Made by a program: the position numbers and the translations under genes | The notes under the pieces: model-generated | Seen by the model: only the letters and a program-made list of their open reading frames with translations | What the model was told of the DNA's origin: nothing | The model's database searches: none | Origin: Brachypodium distachyon | Lineage: Eukaryota > Streptophyta > Magnoliopsida > Poales > Poaceae | Direction: 5' to 3' | Length of the DNA stretch: 64,000 nucleotides | NCBI RefSeq assembly: GCF_000005505.3 | Contig: NC_016135.3 | Coordinates: 14,974,613 to 15,038,612 of the forward strand | Part shown: positions 1 through 12,302 of the stretch, one piece after another | How the letters are laid out: the number at the start of each line of letters is the position of its first letter | How positions within the stretch are numbered: the stretch's first letter is position 1

Positions 1-39
1 TGCCATGTTCACCGTGGTCGCTGGAAGATAGCTAAGCTG

Positions 40-1602
40 TCATGTTGAACAGCAGCTGCTCTTGTTTTGCTGCTGCTGCTGCTGCTGCTGCTGAATCAGC
101 TGACCTTTCATCTGGACCAGATTGGAGGCCTTCCTCTCCAAGGCTCCTTGGCTGCCAGCTTTGCTGCACACCAGGCAAAGAAGTTTCATCAGCATAAATA
201 TTTCAAAAAAAAAAACATGAAAGTTCATCTGCCTTACCTTTTCTTGATTGCTTCAGACATTGCCAAGAAAGCCTCCTCAACATTGATGGAATCTTTAGCA
301 CTTGTTTCTAGGAAAGGAATGCCTATCTCATCAGCATAAGCCTGCATTGATTCACACAATCACACTACCCATTTAGCTTCACAAAATATGCAACAACCAA
401 CAACATAAGATGAACATTACACACAGAGGACCTTTTTGGAAAGAGCCAGTTTACTAGTTATCCATAAGGTAACAGGGTAGTAGATGGAAATGTGACCTGT
501 GCCACGGAAGTATCGACGACCCTGCTCTCAGCCAGATCGCACTTGTTGCCGACAAGAAGCTTGCAGACGCTATCGTTGGCGTACTTGTCGATCTCGCTCA
601 GCCATTGCTTGACATTGTTGAAGCTCTCCATGTCCGTGATGTCATAGACGATCTGCGGACAGCTCAAAGCAAACCGAATGTTTACTGAGACCTGTGTCAA
701 ATGTTAAGAGAGGTCTGTCGTTTACAGGTCGAGAGATGAAAACTTCTTACGATGATTCCGTTAGCTCCTCGGTAGTAGCTGCTTGTGATGGTTCTGAACC
801 GCTCCTGTCCTGCGGTGTCCCACTGTTATGCAAAAGGTACTAATATGAAATCACTTCTTCTTTCATACTTCTTTTCCTACTGACATTCAGCTGATTTATG
901 GGATTGAAGTAGGCATAGTTAAGTTTATTTTTTATCCAAAAATTCAAGGGACTTGGTGGTCTTCGATCTCATGTCACATCCCATAAAGTTAGTGAACTTT
1001 CCTGATGGGCAGACGCTGTTAAATGATGAATGGCGACATACTCCATGAAAGCACTTTGTTCTTTACAGAAGCATAATTTGTGAGAAATGGCGAGGAAATG
1101 ATCACTTACAATCTGCAATTTGATGGTTTTCCCATCAATCTCTACCGTGCGGATTTTCTGCACCGGGGCGAACCAGGAAACACAAGGGATCAATTAATCA
1201 GCGAACCGAAGTACAAGCACTGCAAGAGGAGACTGCAGCCAACTCACGAAGTCAACGCCGATGGTGCTGATGTAGCTGTCAACATACGCGTCGTCCTAAA
1301 GAACACAAAAGAACAACAACAGTAACAAAAATCACAATCGTATGATTCAGTTTCATATCATCTCACAAGATGGTAAGGTGGTGCCATGTAGCGATCCACA
1401 TTGTTCCCACTCACAGCGAAACGGAGGAGGAAGCAGGACTTGCCGACCGAGGAGTCGCCGATCAAGAGGAGCTTGAACAGGTAGTCGCTGAACCCAGGAT
1501 AAACAGAAAACGAAAAAACATGTAAGATATATTTTACAAAAATGACTGTAAAGTGTAAATTAGAGGCAGAAACCTGGAATGGACTTACAATTCGTTACCC
1601 AT
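40..1602 (-). CDS. Rab1/RABD2-class small GTPase (YPT1 family), 8 exons
   Basis: Small GTP-binding protein expected to control ER-to-Golgi vesicle traffic. Eight exons with GT-AG borders can be joined: 1602-1589, 1487-1415, about 1297-1250, 1162-1114, 825-752, 660-506, 341-238 and 163-40, giving about 212 residues. All G motifs are visible: the P-loop GDSSVGKS, switch [22 protein letters not shown] and SAK. The C-terminus is SSCCST, a double cysteine for geranylgeranylation and membrane anchoring. The start [20 protein letters not shown] fits the Rab1 family (usually MSNEFDYLF); exon 1 is only 14 nt. Family proteins are about 202 residues; the excess comes mostly from a run of nine glutamines just before the prenylation motif. 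The family's RGAHGII reads RGANGII here. Reading frames and splice sites are intact. The exact paralogue within RABD2 is not resolved. Confidence 0.95.
66..96 (+). repeat. (CTG/CAG)9 trinucleotide repeat inside the Rab gene
   Basis: A run of GCT/CTG triplets on the plus strand is read as CAG on the coding strand. It encodes nine consecutive glutamines in the hypervariable tail of the Rab protein. Other grass Rab1 proteins that I recall carry three to five glutamines here, so this looks like a coding microsatellite expansion. Confidence 0.9.
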
Positions 1603-2332
1603 GATTTCTCCCTGCTGCCTTCAGTTCCCAAGAACGGGGTGAGGCGGAGAGACTGGGTGGGTGGTTTTCTGGAGCTGCTGGAGTGGAGAAGAGGCTTCTC
1701 GAAGGGGAGGGAAAAGGGTGAGAATATGGGAGTCTCAACTCTAAAGTGCAGTATAAACTAAGCAAAACTGATCGCACGGAGCAATTTACTTTCATTTTTT
1801 GTCATCGATCCCTACGCAGGATCATGGCGTTGAACTGTTCCTCCTCCCCCCTTCCCTGCACGTGACTCCAGTTGACTCTTCCTTACTTTATGGCCATGCA
1901 TGCCGATGACAAGGATTCACGGGGTCGTCGCGTGCGTAGCAGCTCTCCTCCTGGTACAAACAATATTGCTTTCCTTTTAGCCGTGTGCAGTGGTGTCACG
2001 TAAAGAACACACGTAAAAGAGCATTGCAACCGAAAGATCCGGACCATGGCGACGGCATGAGGCCTTGGCGTTTGCGTAGCTGCCGTTTTCGATCATGTAG
2101 GTTCGGCTGCGTAACCAAAAGCTAAAAGCTGCTTTTGCGTGTGCGTGTGCGTCTGCGTGTGCGGGTCCTTTGTATAGTGTCAAAAGGAAGTGGTGAAAAT
2201 CATACGTGGAATTAAAGAAGCACAATCCACAAACACTTCAGAGGCAAAGCTTCACGCCACGGCAAATGTACAAGGGAAGCTATGCATGCCATCTTAAACT
2301 GTCTATGGTTTACCGAGATTTCAGAGGGAAGC
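1603..2332. other. Intergenic spacer with no gene seen
   Basis: The spacer lies between the start of the Rab gene and the stop of the next minus-strand gene. It should hold the Rab promoter and 5' leader and the 3' end of the upstream gene. A short GTGTGCGT-type simple repeat lies near 2138-2162. No coding or transposon signature was recognised. Confidence 0.6.
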
Positions 2333-5087
2333 TTAGCTACTGACAGAATATTGTTGAAATAAGTAGGATAGTATCTTCTTATGGTCCCCCGACTGGAACC
2401 CAGTGTTAGGATCAATCAGGTACGGTACCTGAAACAAAAGACATATCAAGCATCAGAAGTTATGTTGACGGAAGGATACTGAAGTGCAAGGCTAAATGAA
2501 TTTTGCAGCCATAGAGGCTGAATTGCAAGAACAAGGCTACAAGGCAATCATCATTTGTTGCGGTTATAACTTGAAAAAGACAATCATGTTTCAAAATGCA
2601 GCATATGTTCACTATACCTGTTTAGAACCCGCTATCCTTAGCAGCGAATCCATCTTCGATGACCCCTCTCCCACGTTCTGGAGAACATAAGGAAGCTCCA
2701 ATTCGCAGAGAGCCTCACGGACGATCCTTGCATACTGAACCACCCATATATTAGAAGGAAAAATATATAACTAACTCCTACCAAGAGTACATCAAGGAGA
2801 GGAGGAGCCTACTGTGTTGTTCTCAAACGAGAAGAGTTCCAGCTTCTCTGAAGGTGCCGCGCCACCTTTGCTCCACATTGTCATCCCTCTTCCAGCTCGG
2901 AGAAGAGTAGGCACCCATCCAGTGAAAATTGTACTGCAAAATGTACAGAGGTGGTCTGAGAATACCATAAGATGACAAGAAAATTGTGTAACATTAGTTT
3001 GGAATAGTTTCAGATTTTCAGCTACTCCGGCATCAGACTTTTCTTTTCCTCGGAATGCCTTTCCAACAACAATGCAAGATAGAAATGCAAGGATCTAAGC
3101 TATTGAAACAAGTAGAGCTCGATACCTTTCAAGGAGTCCAAAGGAAGGGCTCTTTCCTTGTCCGTACTGTCTGAACAGGTACTTAACAATATCTCCTGCA
3201 CAATAAAGGAAAAACTTAGTATCTATTATTTCACTGCTTAGTAGGTAATTTATACTAAACTATCTGAACAGGAAGTACATCATCTTAAACATAATTAAGG
3301 AAGCAATTGTTTATAAGCCCAGAGCCAAAGAGTTTCAAAGAGTCCTCTCGGGATCACCCACTGTCACCACCACCCAAATAAGGGATGAAGGAACAAGTGG
3401 ATCTTACCACTTTCATACATTGTGACACCAGTACTTGCATCAACAAGAAGTGGAAACCTGTATATAAAATGTAAAATAAGACAACCCAGTTCAGTGACGG
3501 CCAGGCCAACATGACAAGAAAATGGTGCAATAGTAATGCCAGAAATGTTAACCATGAATGGCGAATTTATGAACTTTCCAATCTGCATTTCTGTTCAACT
3601 GGAGCTATAAGTAAATATGGAATTGACGAAGACATACTGCTCCTTCCCTCCAATTTTCCTGACTGCGTCTCTATGCCTCAGCGATCCTTTTGGGCAAGGA
3701 TAAACCTGCATTTTGTTACAGTAGTATTTGGAGGCAAGATTATTAACATTCAAAATTAGCAAATTACAAGACCATATGCATAGTCTATAAAAATTAAAGC
3801 ACTTTTTCCTAGACATATTTCCTCAAAAATCTACGATATTCCTAGATTAGGTTTAGATTTACTTTGATGGAATGAACACTGATTAAGAAAAAACTCGGAC
3901 AACCAGGGATTTTTTTTATACAGAAGATGGCCTGAGCACCTAACGTGCGGAGGCTGTGCCTCGAACATGGGTGTCCGGGCTGCGAGCACACCTGCTCAAC
4001 TAGTCACCCGAGCAGATGCTCGGCCTCAAAAATACTGATTTATGGTCTCGTGATATAACTGTAGAAGTGAAGAGGTACTATAAGAGATGGTTGAATACCT
4101 CTGCAGAAAGATCAAGCTCAGTCATGGCCTCCCGAACTCTCCTACAGAAGGGACATGCCTCTGATGGAAGGATAGCAAAGAATTTGATCAGCAGAAGACT
4201 CCTATTTTGACACCCCCACAAGATGGAACCAACAGGAAGAAAAATTACCAAACTCATACAGTTGCAGAGTTGGAGCACCCATTGCTGTACTAACATCCTC
4301 GCCGCTACTAACTGCCACACTTGATCCCCATGGCAGTCTAGCTAAACTTGAAAGAGAAGATGTTGTCACCTGGCAAACAATAGAGGTAACAACAGACCGT
4401 CAATGCGAGGCAGGTGGAAAGAAATCAGTGAACAACCGCAACATGTAATACTTGGATGCGCAGCTACACATAACGAGAAACTTTTGCACACATTATGATA
4501 TTGCCAGCAACACTACGGTTTCAACGATCAAAATTTTCCTTGCGCTCCCGAAGGATTTTTCACGTGTTAAGAAATTCACTTATCTGCTACTGATTGGGTG
4601 GATTTGGCGCTAATTGTTAGGTACTAATCCAGTAATCCTAGTTGTAATTCAGTGGCACCAGTTGATCAAATGTGCCAAAAGTTAACAACGATTACCTCGA
4701 CGATGTCATTCCGTTCCTGAGAAGGATCACCGCCCTGCGTGTCAGTTCACACAAACGACACATCTTCAGCTATCCAGTATCACAGTGCGAAAAACAAAAA
4801 TAGGTTCAGTTTCGAAAAAAAGTTGCAGCAGTTACCCCGAAGAACTTGAGAAGCGGGCACAGGAACGACAAGACGCTGCTGCTGCTGGTCCCGCCGCTCG
4901 TAGCGGCGGCGGAGGTGGTTTCGGTCTCGCCCGCTTCCGCACTCGGAGTTTTCGCTCGGGTGTGGGTGAGGGCGCGCTGGGGAAGGCGAGGTCCAGCTCG
5001 GATACGGGCAAGAGAGCGCCCCGGAGGTGGGGCTCGAGATGCTGGGCGGAGGTGGGGATAGCGAGTGGGGTGTGCAAGGGGCAGCAT
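2333..5087 (-). CDS. Plastid-type glutaredoxin/GST-N domain protein, 10 exons
   Basis: A protein with two tandem thioredoxin-like (GST N-terminal) folds, like the Arabidopsis At4g10000/At5g03880 group, probably chloroplastic. Ten exons join in frame (5087-4836, 4734-4696, 4369-4249, 4160-4099, 3705-3638, 3457-3408, 3195-3126, 2933-2813, 2734-2618, 2428-2333) to exactly 331 codons plus a TAA stop. The first 60 residues are Arg/Ala/Ser/Pro-rich, like a transit peptide. A conserved SVLSFLCPLLKFFG segment follows. The redox motif EACPFCRRVREAM has a CPFC active site. Later come the GST-like VYPCPKGS, FPLLVDASTGVTMYESG and DIVKYLFRQYGQGKSP segments. A second module, YARIVREALCELELPYVLQN ending in VPYLIDPNTGFQSGDHKK, has no CxxC pair. 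The first ATG after the CT-rich leader was taken as the start; the frame stays open upstream to 5342, so a longer N-terminus is possible. The substrate is unknown. Confidence 0.9.
3905..4030 (-). mobile_element. Possible tRNA-derived SINE in an intron of the glutaredoxin-like gene
   Basis: Read on the minus strand, this intronic stretch has a segment like a pol III A box (GACTAGTTGAGCAGG) and, about 30 bases on, a segment like a B box (ATGTTCGAGGC). It ends in an A-rich tail, seen as a T run at 3911-3918. This is the layout of tRNA-derived SINEs. I did not match it to a named family and no clear target-site duplication was found. Confidence 0.4.
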
Positions 5088-6159
5088 ACCGCGGGGTGCA
5101 GGGTGCTTCGTTGGCCTGAACGCCTGAGAGAGTAGCCGCGGGAGTCTAGCTTGGAGCCACCGGCGTGTGGTCGTCGTCGGCCGGTCGCGGTTGGGACTTG
5201 GGACCTGGGACTGGCGAGAGCCTGTGACTCGATCGGGTTTGGGCTTTGCCCGCTTGGGCCTTGGGTTGGTGCGTAACGGGCCCACATACAGGGGTGGATA
5301 GAGAAACTCACTCGCACAAAAAAAACGAAAATTATGACGCACGCACGTTCACGCGCTGACTTCTCCCCGCGACGCTCTCGGGTCAATCTACCGCTGCGCT
5401 GGCTCCTGCTGCGCTGCCGCTAAGTGCTGCTGATGCTGAAATAGGTGAGGTGGCTTGTATTTTTTCTACTGTGCCTAGGTGCGTGCATGCATGCATTTTT
5501 TCTACTGCCCCGCACTGTCCACGCTAGCTCCTACTGCATCTGCGCGGATGATGTGTGATAGCGCTAGTTGCTGATGCTTAGCTAGGTGGTTACGTGCATG
5601 CATGTATTATTTTATTTTGTTTTCCTTTTTCTAAAGAAATTGTAACAACATTTTTTTTTCTTTTTTCTACAGAAATTGTAACAACATACATGTTTGCGCT
5701 CTCGTGGTCTCTTTCCGCGTCGCTGTCGCGTCCGTCCATGGTGCCCACACCGTCGCACACTATGCCCGCTTCCTCGTGCCGCCGCCTCATGTGGCCTGGT
5801 CGCCCCCGTGCGCTATCCCCGCCACCACGTGCCGCCCCAGCCTGCGCCGCACCCGCCTTTGCACGCCTCTCCCATCGCCGCCACTAGCCGTACCTGTCGC
5901 TGCCGCACGCGGTAGACATCGCGCCTTGGCTGCTTGCTCATTCTGCCCACCGGTAGCGGGGAGGGGGGGAGGCGAAACTCCTTGCCCACAAGGACATAAT
6001 CGATTTGTCAGCGTCGTAGCTAGCTGCTTTATTTTTGTTCAGGGACGAATCAGGCTGCTTGTCCGCAAATCGTAATCGAGAGGTGGATTCAACGGTGATG
6101 TCTCTACCGCAAGGCTTGCATGAGGGAGGAGCCCCGGCAAGATTCAGTGTTACGACGAC
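5088..6159. other. Intergenic; leader/promoter of the glutaredoxin-like gene, then no gene
   Basis: The first 300 bases are the GC-rich 5' flank of the minus-strand gene. Farther on, a short phrase of about 20 bases (CTAAAGAAATTGTAACAACA) near 5631 recurs with one change near 5667, around two poly-T runs. The GC-rich block at 5700-5960 is open in several frames but resembles no protein I know, and I do not call a gene. Confidence 0.5.
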
Positions 6160-7080
6160 GGAATCGAGCGGTGGGTGTTAGATTTTGATCGAAACGGACA
6201 TACATACAATGGTTAAATGTGTCCATCAGGGTGTGGCAGTTTGTGTTCAATAGAGATGTCAATTTATCCGTATTATACATGGCAAATCATGTTTGTCAGA
6301 AGTGGCAATTTGTCTGCATTAGAGGTGGCAATTTGTGTTCACCGGAGGTGCCAACGACTATGCATTAAGGATGGCAATGAGTGTGCGTCTTTATGTACAT
6401 CTGAGGCTCGAAATTTATGTGCATTGGGGAAAACAAAGATATAGATTTGTGTGTGTCATTTCAAATGAATGTGGTAGCTTAATTTGGAGTGAAGGAAATG
6501 TGGAATGCAATGGTGGGTGCTAGACTTTAACCGAAATGGATGGACGTACATGGTTATGTGTGTTCATTAGAGGGTGGCAATCTGTGTTCATTAGGGTGTG
6601 ACAATTTGTGTGTACTATGGGTAGCAATTGTGTTCATTAGAGGGTGACAAAATTATGTATATTACGGGTGGCAATTTGTGTTCACTAGGAGTGGCAATTT
6701 CTGTGCATTAAGGTGTCAATTTGTGTGCATTAAGGGTGGAAATTTGTGTTCAATAGAGAATGACAATTTATGTGCATCAGGGGTGGTTATTTTTGTTCAT
6801 TAGGGTGGTAATTTTTGTTCATTAGAGGGTAACAATTTGTGTGTATTAGGGGTGGCAAGTTGCATGCAGTAAGAGAGGCATGTAGATAAGGTTTAAGTGA
6901 GATCATTTTAAATGGAGATGGTATCTTAATTTGGAGTTGAGAAGACGCGGGATGCGGTGGTGCGTGGTCGATTTTTTACCGAAATATATGTTTGTTATTG
7001 TGTTCATTTGAGAGCGCAAATTATATTCATTAGGGATGATGATTTGTGTGTATCAGGGGCGGCAAGGGAGATGGGTTTTG
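6160..7080 (+). repeat. Higher-order tandem repeat built on a GGTGGCAATTTGTG unit
   Basis: About thirty degenerate copies of a 24-32 base unit, with core GGTGGCAATTTGTGTTCATTAG, run head to tail. They are grouped into longer periods. Three period starts share a GGTGGGTG-TAGA-TTT-ACCGAAA phrase at about 6168, 6509 and 6957. Two of them are preceded by a common phrase about 50 bases upstream (TTAATTTGGAGT). So there is a short repeat inside a period of about 340-450 bases. Function unknown. Confidence 0.75.
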
Positions 7081-8477
7081 TGTGAGATAGGCTGAGCTGA
7101 CGCGGATTGACTAGCACCGTCACGCGTTGTGCCTATAGCGCAACCGTCACGCGATATTGCAACTTTATATGTTGGAGAGTGGCAACTTTTTATACTGTAG
7201 GTTGGCAACTTTAATATGATTTTTTTTCGGCCGAAACATATCAATATGAGATCTTGTTTCAAAGATCTCATCGAAAAAAATTTAACCACGAAGACGGATC
7301 TTAAATCGAATGTTCGGTTTAAGAGATATAACATTTTAAAGTTGCATTTGACAAAATTAGACGTGCTTGTTCACACGCATGCGTAGCTGAGCTACTGCTG
7401 CGAGCAACATGCATGCATGCGCGCATGGGCATCTACTGCCGCTGGCGTGCTTGGCTCTGCTTCTAGCGGCTTGCATGCATGGTGCGTACGCGCAGATGAG
7501 TTAACGCGAGCACGTTCGCGCGTTATTCCAGCCAAAAAAAAATCCTTGCCAAGGAAACTCCTAACTACAAATCAATGTACTATTTCCCCATGAGAACTTC
7601 TAGATAATAATGAGTGTACTCCAACGTTTATATGTAAGTTTTTTTTTGAATATTTTACATATATATACAAGTAAAATCAGAGGGAATATATACATATGGA
7701 ATGAAAGGGAAGGAGCGAGAGCCAGAAAACCATAGTCGTCATCGTATTTGAAGGAAAAGCTTCGACCTCCAACGGTTCCCCTAGTCTCTGAAAGCCGATA
7801 TGGCGTTGGGAGAGACAAGGGAACCATGGGTCAACGTCTCGCATCAAAATGTGCTACCATTTTTTGTTAGGTTTGTGTGTTCTTGACGATGTTGTCTTGG
7901 CGATGGAGACTCGTCGTCTAGAAGATTGGTGTCCTTGCTCTATTCTTGTCCTGATGTAAGCATTGCAACTTATTTCATGGAGTCATTTGTTCTCACTGAG
8001 CGATTTTCATGTTTTTGGTCTTTTCCTGGTTGATTCATCGATGGAGTAACAGTATGTCCCCCGGGCATGGTGTGCTCGATGATCTTAAGATTTTACTGTC
8101 TGAGGTGGACGACTCATGAGGCTTTTTAAAACCTATAGGGTTAGTTTAGCTTGTGCACGTATTTTTGTTTTTTGCAATTTGGTGACCGAATATGTGGAGA
8201 AAAGTCAAGACGCGAAAGGTGGATTAAGAGAAGTTGAATATCTTTATTGTTTGTGTTCGTTCAATCTATTGTATTTCTCTCATAAACCAATAGTGTAAGA
8301 TCATTGTTGTAGAAAAAAAATGTGAGAAAAAGAGTTGGAGCCTAGGAGAGCTAGGAGAGTCCAAGAGCTAGGCAACCTACTATAGTTGACGGGGTGGTGT
8401 CAGGCCCAGGGTTATCTCGGCATAGGCCTGGACCCAGAGACTAGAATCCCAGGGATTTAATAGCAGACTTGTCCACC
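7081..8477. other. Non-coding, AT-rich, no gene seen
   Basis: This stretch has several GGCAACTTT words like those of the preceding repeat (7160-7215), an inverted-looking GAGATCTTG/CAAAGATCTC pair near 7250-7272, and GCATGCATG runs near 7378-7480. No supported coding exon or transposon end was found. Confidence 0.5.
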
Positions 8478-8809
8478 TAAGAGCATGTCGACTCGTCCCC
8501 CCATAAATCGTCCGGCGCATGACAAAATGGGGGTCGCCGGCGCAAGCAATTCATTTGGGGTGAAGCCAGCACCCAGCCGCACCCACCAAATGTCGCCCCG
8601 CCTCCCCCCCAAATTTGGTTTGTCTCACAGACAGTGGTGGCCCGCGCTGCTTTTCAGTTTCAGCCGACGCCCCCGCTAGCCCCCCTGTGAGTAGGGAGCG
8701 GCTTGGGGTGCCGGCTAAATTTTTGGACCACGTCGGCTACTTTTTGGATTTAGGTGAGTGGGCTGGGTGGGTTTTTCAGCGTCGGCGAACCCATTTGGCG
8801 TTTGGGGGG

Positions 8810-11800
8810 TGATCGACTCTGGGAATTGCAATTTAGCAAATCCTGTAGTGATAGCAGAAAAAATATGAAGTTCTCCTCTGAAAGGGCATCTTGATTCCTA
8901 ATGAGTTTTGGTGTTAATGACAACATAACTTGTGAACTAATCGTGCGCCAAGTGTTTTCAGATTTGATAACTAGTGTTGTGACACGATTCATCACCCTCA
9001 AAAAGGAAAGAAGCGTATAAGGATTTATAGCCTTTTATTTTATTGAGTCGTAGGAAAATCCGTACTATAAAGAGGGAGTCCATTTGGGAAAGCTTTGGCT
9101 GAATCAACTTCATGTACACAAATCTACTAGATTGCACCCACATAAAGCCTAAACCCAATTCTTGTGTTGAGAGCTGTCGTTATCCTGCTTTGCCTGTCAT
9201 ATTTTTTTAGTGATAGATGGTACTACCGCCTATTTAGCCGGAGGTTCCGGTGGGCGGAAGTTCCGCCCTGGTGCCGGTCTGGTACTGAAATGCTACGGGA
9301 ATCCTACGCGCAAAGCGGTAGGAGGCCGGTAGCAGGGCGGAAGTTCTACCCCCTAGAACTTCCGGTCCACTACTGGCCTGGTACCGCGGTTACTAAAAAG
9401 TGTCCAACGGCTGGATTTCGATGGGGTATAAAAGGGGCTTCGTCCCCAACGGGTTTCTAAGCCCGACCTGACCCTGTTCGTTCCCATTCTCTCACTCAAG
9501 AACACAAAGTGCTTCAAATCTCGAGATCTTTCTCCCTAGTGCATCCCCCAAGCCAATACTTTGAGGAAGGGTTGAGAAGAGCTCGATCGAGGGTTTCACC
9601 AAATCAAAAGTTGATTCCCCTCGTTTTCCTTGGTGGATTTTGTTACTCTTGGGATTTTGGGATCCCTAGCCGGAAGGTGTCTCTTCAAGCACTCCAATCT
9701 TGTGAGGAGATGTTTGAGGATTTGAGAAGGAGCCTCCAATTTAGTTGTGGATTCGTGCCCTTCTCCTTGTTTGTAAAGGTTCGGCGTTCGCCTTCAAGGA
9801 AGCCATTAGTGGAACTCACATCGCCTTTGTGGTGTTGTGAGAGCTCATCCCACCTTTGTGGTGTGGTGAGTTGGAGAATAGAGTGAGCTTTCGTGGCGTC
9901 TCTCCCTTTGTGGCAGAGCACTTCTCCAAACGGAGACGTACACCGATCCGAATAGGTCGAACTCCGGTGAAATCTCCGTCTTCCCATGTGGTATCATACT
10001 TGCCCTTTTACTTACCTGTTTTACTTCATTGTCTATACTTTGCTTCGGCTAGTGCTTCGGTTATTGCACTTCATACAAGGGTTGCATTCCTTTTAGAGAA
10101 TTTAGTGAACCTTAGGATTAAGTGTTTGTATCTTTAAAGAAAAGAAAATTAAAAAGTAAAATTTGTTAGTCGCCTATTCACCCCCCTCTAGTCGACCATA
10201 CCGATCTTTCATCCTCAAGGATTGGTGTGCAAGAGATATTTCAAGTCAAGATCTTATAGCTAAACAAGCAAATTTGGGTGGCAAACAACTAAACAAAGCA
10301 AGTAAAAACAAGTTACAACTATGTTTTTGGGTTTTCTGATTTTACTGTTCACAATCTGAAATCTGCTTTTGTCAGGAGCTGAAAACAGACAGTGGACAGA
10401 TTAAAACGTAACACTAAAGAAATTAAGGCAGGGAATGATATAGAATGAATTTGGGGTTGAGAAAAGGCATAGAAGCAAGATTAAGAGGTAGGGAAGAGGA
10501 TGAAGCAGGAATTTAGGCTGGGAAAAGCAAGGGTTGAGGGCTGGAAACAGATCTAGAGAGCTATGTATTAACTGTTTAAGTCTGAATTTGAGACAGTGAA
10601 CAGCAAAACTTAGCAGTTTGGACAGGAAATTTGGAGGAGTTATAGAATGATTTGGAGGGTGAGACAACTTGGAGAAGGAAGAGGAAGACTTGGGGAAGAG
10701 ATATGAGCAAGATTTTAGGATTGGAGAAGAAGAAGGAGGTGAGGGCTAGGAGCAGGTTTAGGTGGCTACTCAGTACAGAAATAGGGAAGTTCAGAATTTT
10801 GACAAAAGAGATTCAGAATTCAGAATTTGTTGTTTTGGCCGAAATTTGGAGTTGGGACAGAGGGTGTAGAGCTGGAAGGAGATGTGGGGAAGGTTTAGAA
10901 GCAAGAATTGGGGTTGGAAAAGGTCATGTTTAGGGAGAAATAGAAGGTTTGGTGAAGAACAACAGAGTTTTGGACAGAAATTCAGACTTTGGACAGAAAT
11001 TGCTAGAATTTGGGATTTTGATGAGAAAATAGACTGGCAGGGGTTAAGAATGGGTTTAGGGAAAGGATTAGAGATAGGGGAAAGAAAGAAACAAGAGGAG
11101 AAGAGCAAATTTAGAGAAGACGAGGGAGGAACAACATGTTTTAGAGAGGAAAGTTCAGAATTTAGGAAAGGGAGATGAAGTTGACAGAAGATTGAGGAAT
11201 TGGGGAGGAGAGATTTGGACTTTTTTACTCTAATACATCACAAAAACATATAGGATCATGACAGAAACATGGATCTAACAAGAACAAACACAGATCGACA
11301 GATTAAACACAAGAACTACAAAAGTTGAGAGGAATAGTAAAAACATCAACACTTAGACAACAACAAGCACAAGGATTAAGCCACTGCGACTATTAGGAGA
11401 TGATCTAGTACATGGAACACATCAAAAACATCACAAGGAAAAAGTTTAACATGAACATAAACAAGTTTTACACGACAGAAATTCAGATTTGAGGCAAGGA
11501 ACACAGCTACTTTATAACAGAAATAGGGGAGAAAGAAGAGAGGGATTTGAGCTGAGTTACAGAGATTTGCAGAGGGAAGAACAACAGAGAAGGGAGGTAA
11601 GGGATAGATTTTTTTGGCCTAGAACTATGAACACAGGTCAGGATTGGATCTTGGATGCCATGGAAAGGATGAATTTGGAGTTTGGGTTTCTGCCAGCCCT
11701 TCCCAGGGTTGGCCTGCTTTTCTGCTGGGAGGCAAGGGTGGATGCTTTGAATGGGAGGACTTGGCTCTGCTTTTATACTCCACTAAGCTGTGTCATGGAT

Positions 11801-12302
11801 GCATGAAGATGTCAACATAAGGCTTTATCTTATGCACAAAGCCCCCTTGCTTTTCTTCCTTGTTGCATGGACAGATCCCACCTTTTTCTGCCTTTTTGCA
11901 TTTGAGGGCAGCTTCTACTGCATTCTTCTCTAATTTTTGGGTTGTTGACCAAGTATTCTTCTTCTAATCCTTCACTTTTAGTCCTTGCTGCTTAGCTGAT
12001 AGAGAGAAGGTTCAAACTTTGCACAAAAACACAGCAACAAGGAGCTACTTCACCACTTTTAGCTTGATGACTTGGCCTTCTTTTCTTCTGCTTTTTAGTT
12101 TCTTCTCTTTTGGTCCTTGATACATGCTGATGGATGAAGAAAGGTGCCTCTGCGCACCAAACCTGCATATAAATGTCAAAGTGTTGTAAAATGGCAGATT
12201 TGGGCATATTTGATTCAAATATTTCAAATTCAAATCTGCCAATATTCAAACATGATCAGTACCAAATGGGTTCGAATTAAAGTGTAAAATGGGCACTGAT
12301 CA
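8810..12302 (-). mobile_element. Probable solo LTR, TG...CA ends, 5-bp GGGGG target duplication
   Basis: The insertion begins TGATCGACTC and ends CACTGATCA, so it has TG...CA ends. It is flanked by GGGGG on both sides (8805-8809 and 12303-12307), a five-base duplication typical of LTR retrotransposons. No second copy of either end, no primer-binding site and no gag or pol reading frame were found. A single long LTR left by recombination is the best reading, with minus-strand orientation inferred from the TGATCAGTGCCC start on that strand. The purine-rich part at 10400-11200 gives many chance reading frames. It contains another LTR (8845-10210). Confidence 0.6.
8845..10210 (+). mobile_element. 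Copia-like LTR (solo) nested inside the larger LTR
   Basis: Sequence typical of grass Copia LTRs: the start includes TTGATTCCTAATGAGTTTTG followed by GTGTTAATGACAACATAAC. A promoter-like TATAAAAGG lies at 9427. The end has CCTATTCACCCCCCTCTAG. ATCCT stands on both sides (8840-8844 and 10211-10215) as a likely five-base target duplication, although this leaves the element without perfect TG...CA ends. No primer-binding site follows the right end, so this is a solo LTR. Short frames at 9164-9886 are leader-like sequence, not genes. Confidence 0.65.

Noticed and set aside
4806..5342. Longer N-terminus (178 codons) for the glutaredoxin-like protein
   Set aside because: The extra part (MRHNFRFFCASEF...) is leader-like and shows no similarity to the family. 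The ATG at 5087 gives a normal transit-peptide length.
6160..7080. Possible array of small RNA genes
   Set aside because: Units vary in length and do not fold consistently. No promoter elements were seen.
8845..10210. Full-length Copia element
   Set aside because: Only one LTR is present, and no primer-binding site, polypurine tract, gag or pol was found.
10401..11178. Several 80-105 codon frames
   Set aside because: By-products of the purine-rich stretch inside the putative LTR. No gag, pol or host protein similarity was recognised.
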